The translations under genes were made by a program, and so were the position numbers. From an uncultured bacterium (GTDB taxonomy: Bacteria; Bacillota; Clostridia; Oscillospirales; Butyricicoccaceae), in NCBI GenBank assembly GCA_905215125.1, contig CAJMOV010000029.1:1-12851 (forward strand): a stretch of DNA of 12,851 bases, read 5' to 3'. Positions 1 to 7,109 of this stretch are shown here, in pieces; positions within the stretch are counted from its first letter, which is position 1, and every line of letters begins with the position of its first letter. The notes beneath the pieces were generated by a model. It had not been told where the DNA came from and ran no database searches. It saw nothing but the letters and a program-made list of their open reading frames with translations.

Positions 1-185
1 GAATTCTTGATGCCGCAGGGTGATAAATATATTCATTTTACTAATTATCTAAAAAATGTCATGCACAAGGACAAGATGAAATTACACTTTTGTTCACAGA
101 GATAGAGCATATATGAGGGTCTCCTTGCCAAATCTATGCGGACGTATTATTGGGAGAATGATCGCACTCAAAGCTATGCATTGGG

Positions 186-908
186 ATGACTGCACGCAAA
201 TTTTACCGTGACCTCTTGCGATTTATCCAAGAGAATTTATATACTCCGGAAAAAGTAAAAACCCTCTTTGCGAGAAAATTTAATAAAGGACAAGGGAATA
301 CGGTAACCTCTTCAAAACCTAGACGTAAAAATATTGTATCGCCGTCTGTTTTTGAAGTGGAAAAGTATTTATGTGCATGGGATGATTTGGAAAATTATCG
401 GTTACAAGAAAACGCCTTAAAACAAATTGTTTTTTGGACTTGTCTCTAAAAATGACAATATTGAAGATATTTTGATTAAAGCTACTGCATTAAATGATTT
501 TTATAGTACGAATATTTTTCTATTTATTCTGTTGCACGGCATATTTTGCTTTTAGATATTGACAAGCGGTTAAGGAATAATGATTTAAGCCTTATTTAGG
601 ATATTTCTCATACAGTCTTTCCAAATGGCAAGGCAAAAACGATTTATTCTTTCGCCACAAAATACTGCAGTTATCACGAACCTGATGTTTACCCTATATG
701 CGATGATTACATTAACAAGATTTTACTATATTATAGAGATATGGAAGGCTTTTCAGAGTTTACAAATGAAATGCTGTTGCACTACCTTTCCTTTAATAAA
801 ATATTGTATGAATTCCGAAAATTTTATAAATCGGAGAAATATTCCTTAAAGGAAGCTGATCAATATCTATGGCAATTAGGGAAAGAAAGCTTCTCTAAAA
901 AATATTGA
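186..908 (+). pseudogene. Decayed gene of a conserved hypothetical protein
   Basis: Three reading-frame pieces together give one continuous protein of roughly 230 residues. The first frame opens at 186 and runs to a stop at 447-449. Around 420-432, next to a T-rich run, the sense passes to a second frame (LVSKNDNIEDILIKATALND). Around 519-525 it passes to a third, which ends at TGA 906-908 and has one in-frame TAG at 597-599. The last piece carries FATKYCSYHEPDVYPICDDY and, near the end, YLWQLGKESF, which I recall from small uncharacterised proteins of gut Clostridia and Bacteroidetes; the function is unknown. A further frameshift near 196 may join an upstream piece (frame with NLCGRIIGRMIALKAMHWDD, from about 118). 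The strip is much more AT-rich than the rest of the window, which suggests acquired DNA now decaying. Sequencing error cannot be excluded, but three separate lesions make decay more likely. Confidence 0.7.
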
Positions 909-1051
909 ATGATGCGCACAATGAATAGCCGTAAAGGGACGTACATCGACTATGTGTAATATGTTGAGAATGTGTGTATCGCCGTTTGAGCGGATGCCCG
1001 ACGGGACAGGCTTCGGCTATTGCACACAGGGCTTTTGCTTGCCGGCAGAGG

Positions 1052-1894
1052 CTAGGGCAGAAGCAAATCGCAGGCCATGCCAGTAACAAGGGAAAAAAGG
1101 AACAGCGCGCCAGTCAGACAGAGGTTTTCGCGCAGATTTTTATTGGTGCGGAAAAGTACGGCAAGCCCAACGCCGGCGCCCATACACAGTCCCGCCACCG
1201 CAGAGCCAAAGGAGAGCGCGCCCGACAGGTACAGCTCAGTAAGGATGACTGATGACGCACAGTTGGGGATCAGGCCGATCACCGCGGCCAAAAGGGGCTG
1301 AAGCCGATGGCCGGACAGCAGGAAGCGGGAAATGTTGCCCTCTCCAATAAGCGATATGCCAATACCCAGCGTCAAGTTGACTGCCAGCAGAAACAGGGCG
1401 ATGGTGAAGGTGTGCCGCAAAGCGGCGATAAAGATGCCATTTTTTTCACAGCCGCAATGCTGGCACAGAGAGTGAAGGTCCGGCTTTTGCTGTGTACGGG
1501 TAAAGCGGCGCAGCGCAAAATCCGTGCACAGGCCGAAAAATACCGCGGCAAGAAGCTTGATAAGCAGCAGGCGGATGAGTACAGGCAGCGCAGCGGGGTG
1601 AGACAACAGGATGGGAACGGCTTCGTCGCTTGTGGACAGAAAAACGGCGATCAGGGTTCCAGCGGTAATGAGCCTTCCGCTGTAAAAGTTGGCTGCGGCG
1701 GCGGAAAAGCCGCATTGGGGAACCAACCCCAGCACCGCGCCGCCAATAGGGCCCCAGGGGCCTGCCTTGGAAAGCGATTCGGTCAATCGTTCGCTGGCGC
1801 GGTGTTCTAAAAATTCCAGCAGCAGATAGGCGATAAAAAGAAACGGGATGGTTTTTAGGGTATCGACAAGCGCGTCGAGGATGACTTCAGACAT
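1052..1894 (-). CDS. ArsP_2-type 10-TM transporter (putative manganese/arsenic exporter)
   Basis: A 280-residue polytopic membrane protein of the ArsP_2 family (PF11449), annotated in databases as putative manganese transporter or arsenic efflux protein. The protein has two related halves: GLVPQCGFSA at residues 56-65 and GLIPNCASSV at 207-216, each starting a membrane helix with a Pro-x-Cys. The central hydrophilic loop holds CQHCGC (Cys144, 147, 149), a plausible metal site. Hydrophobic stretches fill most of residues 11-125 and 160-275. I chose the ATG at 1892-1894 because GAAGG lies about 9 bases upstream and the family begins with a short amphipathic helix; the open frame extends further upstream without a good start. 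It stands alone with its own promoter at 1938-1966. No intrinsic terminator was found after its stop. The exported metal is inferred from family annotation only. Confidence 0.85.
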   Translation of the reverse strand: MSEVILDALVDTLKTIPFLFIAYLLLEFLEHRASERLTESLSKAGPWGPIGGAVLGLVPQCGFSAAAANFYSGRLITAGTLIAVFLSTSDEAVPILLSHPAALPVLIRLLLIKLLAAVFFGLCTDFALRRFTRTQQKPDLHSLCQHCGCEKNGIFIAALRHTFTIALFLLAVNLTLGIGISLIGEGNISRFLLSGHRLQPLLAAVIGLIPNCASSVILTELYLSGALSFGSAVAGLCMGAGVGLAVLFRTNKNLRENLCLTGALFLFSLVTGMACDLLLP

Positions 1895-1937
1895 GGGGCG
1901 CCTTCTTTCAAGGTTATGCGGAAGCTTATACCCTTTA

Positions 1938-1966
1938 AGTATAACACCCGAGGGTGCGGAACACAA
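1938..1966 (-). promoter_or_regulatory. Sigma-A type promoter of the transporter gene, with palindrome
   Basis: Read on the minus strand: -35 TTGTGT (1961-1966), a 17-base spacer, and -10 TATACT (1938-1943). The spacer contains the inverted repeat CACCC-GA-GGGTG (1945-1956), a good position for a repressor operator. The predicted start lies about 35-40 bases before the ATG. I looked for a yybP-ykoY manganese riboswitch in the short leader and saw none. Confidence 0.6.
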
Positions 1967-2186
1967 TTGATATTTCCCGCAAAATGTCGCTGGCTGCGGC
2001 GGGCGGCTTGGCAGAGCTATGCGCTGTGTAATATGCACCTATAAAATATTGTGCTGAAAGTCGTCCTGGTATAAAGCCAGATGGCTATACAGCGGGCGTA
2101 TGGGGTACGCTTGCCGAAACAATACCGGTGTGATTCTGCGCGCAATCCAAGGGCATGATTGCCGGAAACAGGGGGGAAGCCCTTGC
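1967..2186. other. Intergenic stretch without recognised gene
   Basis: Between the transporter promoter and the ireB terminator I see no convincing ORF, RNA gene or repeat. Short open frames here lack ribosome binding sites. It may be decayed sequence. Confidence 0.4.
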
Positions 2187-2224
2187 AAAATTAAAATCCC
2201 CCACGCGGCTTAACCGCATGGGGG
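2187..2224 (-). terminator. Intrinsic terminator after ireB
   Basis: On the minus strand an 11-bp stem (CCCCCATGCGG with CCGCGTGGGGG, one G-T pair) closes a 5-base TTAAG loop and is followed by ATTTTAATTTT. It lies 15 bases beyond the ireB stop codon. Confidence 0.85.
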
Positions 2225-2238
2225 AGGAAACCTGCAGA

Positions 2239-2484
2239 CTAATCGGCCAGATACTGGCGAACCAGCTCCTGCAATAGCTCATCGCGGTCAATTTTACGGA
2301 TGAGACTGCGGGCGTTTAGGTGATTTGTGATATAGGTGGGGTCTTCTGACAGGATATAGCCGACGATTTGGTTGATGGGATTATATCCCTTTTCACGCAA
2401 AGCGTCATAAACGGTAGTCAGGATTCGTTTCATTTCCTGATCGGCTTCATCTGCGATGGTGAACTTGCGGGTACCGTCGAGCAT
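2239..2484 (-). CDS. ireB: IreB family regulatory phosphoprotein (UPF0297)
   Basis: An 81-residue cytosolic protein matching the UPF0297/IreB family over its full length. The diagnostic blocks are VYDALREKGYNPINQIVGYI (residues 26-45) and NARSLIRKIDRDELLQELVR. In Enterococcus faecalis IreB is phosphorylated by the PASTA kinase IreK and acts negatively in cephalosporin resistance; in this organism that role is by homology only. The start is supported by AGGGAGG 8 bases upstream. In many Firmicutes the gene follows alaS and precedes the RuvX-type resolvase gene; here it follows pheT by 71 bases and is followed by a terminator, so it looks like a monocistronic unit with its own promoter at 2518-2546. 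Confidence 0.93.
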   Translation of the reverse strand: MLDGTRKFTIADEADQEMKRILTTVYDALREKGYNPINQIVGYILSEDPTYITNHLNARSLIRKIDRDELLQELVRQYLAD

Positions 2485-2517
2485 TATTCAGACCTCCCTA
2501 TAAACCATGATAGGATT

Positions 2518-2546
2518 ATTATACACCCACTTTGCCGCAAAGTAAA
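2518..2546 (-). promoter_or_regulatory. Sigma-A type promoter of ireB, with palindrome
   Basis: On the minus strand: -35 TTTACT (2541-2546), 17-base spacer, perfect -10 TATAAT (2518-2523). A palindrome with 6-base arms, ACTTTG-CCG-CAAAGT (2529-2543), covers the spacer and half of the -35, so a repressor bound there would block the promoter. I see no pheT terminator in this gap, so read-through from pheT may also contribute. Confidence 0.65.
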
Positions 2547-2555
2547 GCGTCAATA

Positions 2556-4946
2556 TTATGCGCGCAGCGCAGCGCCGTATTCTTTTTTCAGAGACGAAAG
2601 GGCGGCGCGGATGGCTTCGTCGACTTCAGCGTCGGTCAGGGTACGGTCAAAGCAGCGGAAGGCCAGCGAGAAGGCGACGCTCTTCTGTCCAGCGGCAACC
2701 TGTGCTCCGCGGTAGACGTCGAAGAGAGAGATGGATTCCAAATGCTCGCCTGCGGCGGCCGAAATGGCTTTTTCCAGCGCCAGGACGGTGACGTCCTCCT
2801 GAACGACGACGGCGAGGTCGCGGGTAACAGCGGGATATTTGGGCAGTGGGCGGTACTGCTTTTCCGTGTCGCGCAGGGCAAACAGCTTGCGCATGTCGAT
2901 TTCGGCGAGATAGACCTCACAGCCGATGCCATAATTCTGTGCGCACAGCGGGTGAATCTGTCCGATGACGCCGATCTCCTGCCCGCGCACCTGCATGAAG
3001 CCGCAGCGGCCGGGGTGATAGCTGGGGTTGTCGCGGCAGGGCGAGACTTCCAGCCCATGGACGCCGACAGAGCTGAAGATGGCTTCGGCCATGCCCTTGA
3101 GGGTGTAGAAATCACCCTGTCCGTAGGACATCAGGGTTAGGATGCGGTTTTCCGCAGGCAGAACGCTGAGATCGGCTTTACCATCCTTAACGGCGGGGGC
3201 ATAGACGGTAGACAGCTCGAAGGCGCCCATGGCGGGGGTGCGGAAATTGTAGTTGCGCGCCGCCACTTCCAGCATGGACGGCAGGGGGCTGGTGCGCATC
3301 AGGCTCTGATCCTCGCCCAGCGGGTTCTGGATCACAACGGCGCGGCGCAGGGGGGAGTCGGCTGGCAGGAGGATACGGTCAAAGTCCTTGGGCCCTGCGA
3401 AGGACCAGGTGACCGCTTCCAGCATGCCGCAGGAGATGCAGGCGGCGCGCAGATCCTTTTCAAACGCCTGCCAAGGGGTCAGGCCGCCGATGGTCGTCGA
3501 GCCGGAAAGCAGCGTCGGCTCAATTTTATCATAGCCGTACATGCGGGCCACCTCCTCGGCTAGGTCGGCCATGCCCTCGGCATCGTCGCGCCAGGAGGGA
3601 ACGACGACGGTATCGCCCTCCAGGCCGAAGCCGAGAGAGAGCAGGCTTTGACACATGTCCTCCTCCGGGATGTCGGCGCCGATGAGAGCGCGCATGCACT
3701 GGGGCTGGAAGGGCAAGCGGCGCGGCTGCTTTTTCTCCGGGTAGGCGTCGATGACGCCGCCGATAATTTCGCCGGCCCCCAGTAGCTCGACCAGCTCGCA
3801 GGCGCGTAGCAGGGCGGGCATGGTGTTTTCACAATCCAGGCCCTTTTCAAAGCGGCCGGAAGCCTCGGTGCGCATACCGATGCGGCGGGAGGCGACGCGG
3901 ACGCTGGGGCCGGAGAAGGTGGCGCTTTCAAAGACGACCATGCGGGTATTTTCCGTGATCTCACTGTTTTCACCGCCCATGACGCCGGCGATGCCAACGC
4001 CCTTGACCGGATCGGCGATGAGCAGGGTATCGGGTGCGACCTTGCGCTGCTGGCCGTCTAGGGTGGTGATGACCTCTTCCGGACGGCTGCGACGCACGAT
4101 AATTTTGTTCTCGTCAATGCAGGCATAGTCAAAGGCGTGCATGGGCTGGCCGTATTCCAGCATGACGTAGTTGGTGATGTCGACGATGTTATTGATGGGG
4201 CGTACGCCGGCGTTGCGCAGGCGCTCGCGCATCCATTGGGGCGACGGCTCGATCTTGATATTCTTGACCATAGCGGCCGAGTAGCGCGGGCAGAGATCGG
4301 GGGCCTGAATTTCAACCGACAGGTGATCGCGGATGTCGCCCGACGTCTTCTTGATTTCCGGCGTGTGCAGCGTCAGCGGGGAGCCGAAGGAAGCGGCGCT
4401 TTCCCGCGCCAGGCCGATGACGCTTAAGCAATCGGGGCGGTTGGGGGTGATTTCAAAGTCAAAGATGATATCGTCCAGGCCGAACATAGGGCAGATGTCG
4501 TCGCCCGGCGTGCCCTCGGGCAGCAGAAGCAGACCGTCAGGGTCGCCGTAGGGCACGTCGTTCTGCGTCAGGCCCAGCTCGGCAAAGGAGCACATCATGC
4601 CCTCGGATTTTTCGCCCCGCATGACGGTGGCGGCAATGCTGTGTCCCCCGGGCAGAACGGCGCCATCGAGGGCAACGGGGACTAAAGCATCCGCTTTGAC
4701 ATTGGGGGCGCCGGTGCAAATCTGCAGCGTTTTGCCGCCGACGTCGACCTGGCAGACGACCAGCTTGTCGGCGTTGGGATGGGGCGTGACTGAAAGGACG
4801 CGGCCGACAACGACGTTTTTGATTTCATCGGCGGGACATTCCCAGCCCTCTATTTTCGAGCCCGTCATGGTCATGCGGGCGGCGTAGCTTTTGGCGTCCT
4901 GGCTGACGGGGGTGAACTCCTGCAGCCAGTGATAAGGCAGTTTCAT
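2556..4946 (-). CDS. pheT: Phenylalanine-tRNA ligase, beta subunit
   Basis: A 796-residue protein of normal length for the bacterial PheT subunit, which pairs with PheS as an alpha2-beta2 enzyme to charge tRNA-Phe with phenylalanine. The N-terminal tRNA-binding OB-fold covers about residues 42-155, with HPNADKL at 56-62. B3/B4 and B5 domains follow in the middle (DFEITPNRPDCLSVIGLARE at about 163-182). The C-terminal ferredoxin-fold anticodon-binding domain occupies about the last 93 residues and begins PKYPAVTRDLAVVV. I chose the ATG at 4944-4946 because AAGGAGG lies just upstream and MKLPYHWLQEF is the usual start; the longer open frame begins inside pheS. It follows pheS by 16 bases and is translated from the same T-box-controlled message. 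Confidence 0.97.
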   Translation of the reverse strand: MKLPYHWLQEFTPVSQDAKSYAARMTMTGSKIEGWECPADEIKNVVVGRVLSVTPHPNADKLVVCQVDVGGKTLQICTGAPNVKADALVPVALDGAVLPGGHSIAATVMRGEKSEGMMCSFAELGLTQNDVPYGDPDGLLLLPEGTPGDDICPMFGLDDIIFDFEITPNRPDCLSVIGLARESAASFGSPLTLHTPEIKKTSGDIRDHLSVEIQAPDLCPRYSAAMVKNIKIEPSPQWMRERLRNAGVRPINNIVDITNYVMLEYGQPMHAFDYACIDENKIIVRRSRPEEVITTLDGQQRKVAPDTLLIADPVKGVGIAGVMGGENSEITENTRMVVFESATFSGPSVRVASRRIGMRTEASGRFEKGLDCENTMPALLRACELVELLGAGEIIGGVIDAYPEKKQPRRLPFQPQCMRALIGADIPEEDMCQSLLSLGFGLEGDTVVVPSWRDDAEGMADLAEEVARMYGYDKIEPTLLSGSTTIGGLTPWQAFEKDLRAACISCGMLEAVTWSFAGPKDFDRILLPADSPLRRAVVIQNPLGEDQSLMRTSPLPSMLEVAARNYNFRTPAMGAFELSTVYAPAVKDGKADLSVLPAENRILTLMSYGQGDFYTLKGMAEAIFSSVGVHGLEVSPCRDNPSYHPGRCGFMQVRGQEIGVIGQIHPLCAQNYGIGCEVYLAEIDMRKLFALRDTEKQYRPLPKYPAVTRDLAVVVQEDVTVLALEKAISAAAGEHLESISLFDVYRGAQVAAGQKSVAFSLAFRCFDRTLTDAEVDEAIRAALSSLKKEYGAALRA

Positions 4947-4962
4947 ATTCTTCTCCTCCTTT

Positions 4963-5991
4963 TTAGAACTGCGACAGGAAGCGCGCGTCGTTTTCGTACA
5001 GCAGGCGCATATCGTCAATTTTATAGCGCCGCATGACGATTCTTTCCAGCCCTATGCCAAAGGCGAAGCCAGAATAGATGTCGGGGTCGATGCCGCAGTT
5101 TTGCAGCACGCGCGGGTGCACCATGCCGCAGCCGAGAATTTCGATCCAGCCCTCGCCCTTGCACAGGCGGCAGCCCTCGCCATGGCATTTGAAGCACATC
5201 ATATCCATTTCAGCCGAAGGCTCGGTGAAGGGGAAGTGGTGCGGGCGGAAGCGGACGCGGGTGTCGTCGCCATACAGCCTTTTGGCGAAGATTTCCAGCG
5301 TTCCCTTGAGATCGCCCATTGTAATGCCCTTGTCGACAACCAGCCCTTCAATCTGGTGAAAGACGGGGGAGTGGTTGGCATCGACCGCGTCCGAGCGGAA
5401 AACGCGGCCCGGCGCAATCATGCGGATGGGGGGCTTTTGCTTTTCCATGGTGCGGACCTGCATGCCCGACGTCTGTGTGCGCAGCACGACGCTGTCGTTG
5501 ACGTAGAAGGTGTCCTGCGTGTCGCGCGCCGGATGATCCTTGGGAATGTTGAGTGCCTCAAAGTTATAATAATCCAGCTCGATTTCCGGGCCCTCGGCAA
5601 TGGAAAAGCCCATACCGATAAAGATGTCGCTCAGCTCGTCGAGCACGATGTTGAGCGGGTGCTTTTTGCCCAGCGCCACCTTTTTGCCCGGGATGGTGAC
5701 GTCGATGGTCTCGCTGGCGATGCGCGCGTCAAAGGCGTGGCGTTCAGCCGTTTCGGCCGCCTGCTGCAGCGCCTTTTCAATGGCGGCGCGCACGTCGTTG
5801 GCCAGCTGGCCCATGATGGGGCGTTCCTCAGCGCTCAATGCGCCCATGCCGCGCAATATGGCGGTCAGCTCGCCCTTTTTGCCCAGGAAGCGCACGCGCA
5901 CGCTTTCCAGCGCGTCGGCAGTGCTCGCTTTGCCGATTTCGGCAAGCGCGCTTTCCTGGATTTGTTTCAGTTTCAGCTTCAATGAAAACAT
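4963..5991 (-). CDS. pheS: Phenylalanine-tRNA ligase, alpha subunit
   Basis: A 342-residue class II aminoacyl-tRNA synthetase catalytic subunit. An N-terminal coiled-coil region (about residues 1-90) is followed by the catalytic domain with motif 2 around GRVFRSD (195-201), the FRPHHFPFTEPSAE block (248-261) and motif 3 GFAFGIGLERIVM (308-320). Residues 266-277 carry CFKC-x4-CRLC, a four-cysteine insertion I recall from other Firmicute PheS proteins and probably a zinc site. The start is uncertain: AAGGAG directly touches the ATG at 5989-5991, leaving no spacer, whereas the in-frame TTG at 5980-5982 sits 9 bases after it. The true protein may therefore begin at that TTG (339 residues). First gene of the pheST operon, under T-box control. 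Confidence 0.96.
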   Translation of the reverse strand: MFSLKLKLKQIQESALAEIGKASTADALESVRVRFLGKKGELTAILRGMGALSAEERPIMGQLANDVRAAIEKALQQAAETAERHAFDARIASETIDVTIPGKKVALGKKHPLNIVLDELSDIFIGMGFSIAEGPEIELDYYNFEALNIPKDHPARDTQDTFYVNDSVVLRTQTSGMQVRTMEKQKPPIRMIAPGRVFRSDAVDANHSPVFHQIEGLVVDKGITMGDLKGTLEIFAKRLYGDDTRVRFRPHHFPFTEPSAEMDMMCFKCHGEGCRLCKGEGWIEILGCGMVHPRVLQNCGIDPDIYSGFAFGIGLERIVMRRYKIDDMRLLYENDARFLSQF

Positions 5992-6056
5992 CTCCTTGTT
6001 GTTGAGTGTATGGATCGGGTTTAAAATAGGCAGCCATTGCGCACGGCGGATACAAA

Positions 6057-6302
6057 CAAAAAAGCCCCCGTCCCCATAGGGACGAAAGCTGTCTTCCGTG
6101 GTACCACCCTGCTTCCCGCACAATGCGGACGCTCGATGCCGGTAACGGGGCAAGCCGCCGCCGCCTACTGCCCGATGTGCCGGGGTTGAGCCGCGGTGCT
6201 CGGGAGTGAACTTCGCAAAAGCGCCCGTGCAGGCGGCTTTCAGCCGGCGGCCGCCATTCTCTGGTGCAGGGGAAGGGCTTTGCTACTCTCTCCGTCGTCG
6301 CA
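6057..6302 (-). promoter_or_regulatory. T-box riboswitch, Phe (UUC) specifier
   Basis: A minus-strand leader of pheST. The conserved T-box element reads AGGGTGGTACCACGG (6096-6110), forming the antiterminator bulge that pairs with the tRNA acceptor end. It is followed by an overlapping terminator: a 12-bp stem (6063-6074 with 6079-6090, three G-U pairs) with a TATG loop and a run of six T (6058-6063). Stem I lies upstream, with the AGTA element (in GAGAGTAGC, about 6281-6289) and, on the opposite side, GAAGTTCAC. The TTC at 6208-6210 is the likely specifier codon, matching phenylalanine. Established mechanism: uncharged tRNA-Phe stabilises the antiterminator and turns pheST on. About 66 bases separate the terminator from pheS. 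Confidence 0.92.
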
Positions 6303-6307
6303 TTTTC

Positions 6308-6357
6308 ATTATAAAAGAAACTGCCGGTATCATATCATACCTTTTGTAAAAAGGCAA
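6308..6357 (-). promoter_or_regulatory. Probable pheST promoter region
   Basis: Two candidates on the minus strand. One has -35 TTGCCT (6352-6357), a 17-base spacer and -10 TATGAT (6329-6334). The other has a perfect -10 TATAAT (6308-6313) but no good -35. Either would start transcription just before T-box stem I. Confidence 0.5.
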
Positions 6358-6416
6358 GGGGTTATAGGGGCTTTGGATGTAAAAAGGCAAAATGATTCCG
6401 CCTGGCGCAGAAAATA

Positions 6417-6425
6417 TGGTATAAT
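6417..6425 (+). promoter_or_regulatory. Extended -10 promoter of the acpS operon
   Basis: TGGTATAAT on the plus strand is a perfect extended -10 (TGn followed by TATAAT). No strong -35 is visible at 17-18 bases upstream, which is normal for this promoter type. It points away from the pheST promoter and would start transcription near 6432. Confidence 0.6.
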
Positions 6426-6455
6426 ACAAGCTGATTGGAGGATACCGCCGGGCTC

Positions 6456-6515
6456 ATGTCTGTGGATAATTCGGTTATATGGGATAAACGCGGCGGGAAA
6501 GCCGCCGCAGGATAA
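6456..6515 (+). other. Possible 19-codon leader ORF with following GC hairpin
   Basis: An ATG at 6456 opens a 19-residue frame ending in TAA 6513-6515. GGAGG lies about 14 bases before it, farther than ideal. The end of the frame overlaps a 7-bp all-GC hairpin, GCGGCGG-GAAAG-CCGCCGC (6490-6508), with no T run after it. This could be an attenuator-like leader, or chance. Confidence 0.2.
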
Positions 6516-6531
6516 AGCCTGGAGGGAGAAA

Positions 6532-6645
6532 ATGGACAGGAGGCTCTTTTGCCAGCCGGGGCCCGCGGCCTACCGCAGCAATGAGGTAGTACGCATCTGC
6601 GTCGACAAACGTACGGGAAACCGTCAAGAAAAGCCATGCGCGTGA
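6532..6645 (+). CDS. Small protein of unknown function, 37 residues
   Basis: The ATG at 6532 has a strong ribosome binding site (GGAGGGAG, 5 bases upstream) and opens a 37-residue basic frame (MDRRLFCQPGPAAYRSNEVV at the N-terminus) with two cysteines, ending TGA 6643-6645. It lies between the extended -10 promoter and acpS, so it would be the first translated product of that message. I recognise no family. The strong ribosome site and location support it; lack of known homologues and short length argue for caution. It could also be a leader whose translation affects acpS. Confidence 0.4.
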   Translation: MDRRLFCQPGPAAYRSNEVVRICVDKRTGNRQEKPCA

Positions 6646-6687
6646 TGTATGACGCAAAACACATCGGAGCCGAGAGGGGAAATGACA

Positions 6688-7044
6688 ATGACAGTCAAAG
6701 CAGGGGTTGACATTGAAACGATCGCGCGGTTTGAGCGCCTGCTGAACCGCCCGGTCTTTATGGATAAGGTATATACTGAGCAAGAGCGCGAGTATATCGG
6801 CCGCAAAGGCGTCCAGACGGCCGCCGGGCTGTACTGCGCCAAGGAAGCGGCGGCCAAGGCGCTGGGACGGGGGCTGTTCGGCCTGCTGCCGCGGGAGATA
6901 GAAATTATTCACCTGGACGGCGGCGCGCCACAGGTGCTGCTGCACGGCAGCGCGCGGCGGCAGTACGAAGGGTGCGGCTTTTCCCTGTCGATATCCCACA
7001 GCGGCGGCTATGCCGTCGCTTTCTGCGTCGTAACTGGGGCATAA
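6688..7044 (+). CDS. acpS: Holo-[acyl-carrier-protein] synthase
   Basis: A 118-residue phosphopantetheinyl transferase of the AcpS type, which transfers 4'-phosphopantetheine from CoA to a serine of apo-acyl carrier protein, needed for fatty acid synthesis. The two metal-binding signatures are present: GVDIE with Asp8, and AKEAAAKALGRG with Glu53. The C-terminal SISHSGGYAVA (101-111) is typical. Of the possible starts I chose 6688 because AGAGGGGA lies 7 bases upstream; ATG 6682 and ATG 6649 in the same frame are too close to, or lack, a ribosome site. It is followed 65 bases later by the lipoprotein gene, as in the B. subtilis acpS-ydcC order. Confidence 0.95.
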   Translation: MTVKAGVDIETIARFERLLNRPVFMDKVYTEQEREYIGRKGVQTAAGLYCAKEAAAKALGRGLFGLLPREIEIIHLDGGAPQVLLHGSARRQYEGCGFSLSISHSGGYAVAFCVVTGA

Positions 7045-7109
7045 GGCGGGACTTCCCTCCATAAATATCAGGCGAGACACTACTGCTTGGATGTTTGGGA
7101 GGGATATCA

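Noticed and set aside
1..6. The window begins with GAATTC, a restriction site, with another at 809
   Set aside because: May be chance; nothing else suggests vector or clone sequence.
1307..1810. 167-codon open frame on the plus strand
   Set aside because: Antisense to the ArsP_2-type transporter gene and without a ribosome site.
1895..2080. yybP-ykoY manganese riboswitch before the transporter
   Set aside because: The conserved core of that riboswitch is not seen and the predicted leader is too short.
5101..5985. 294-codon open frame on the plus strand
   Set aside because: Exactly antisense to pheS, rich in His/Ala/Arg as expected from the reverse strand of that gene.
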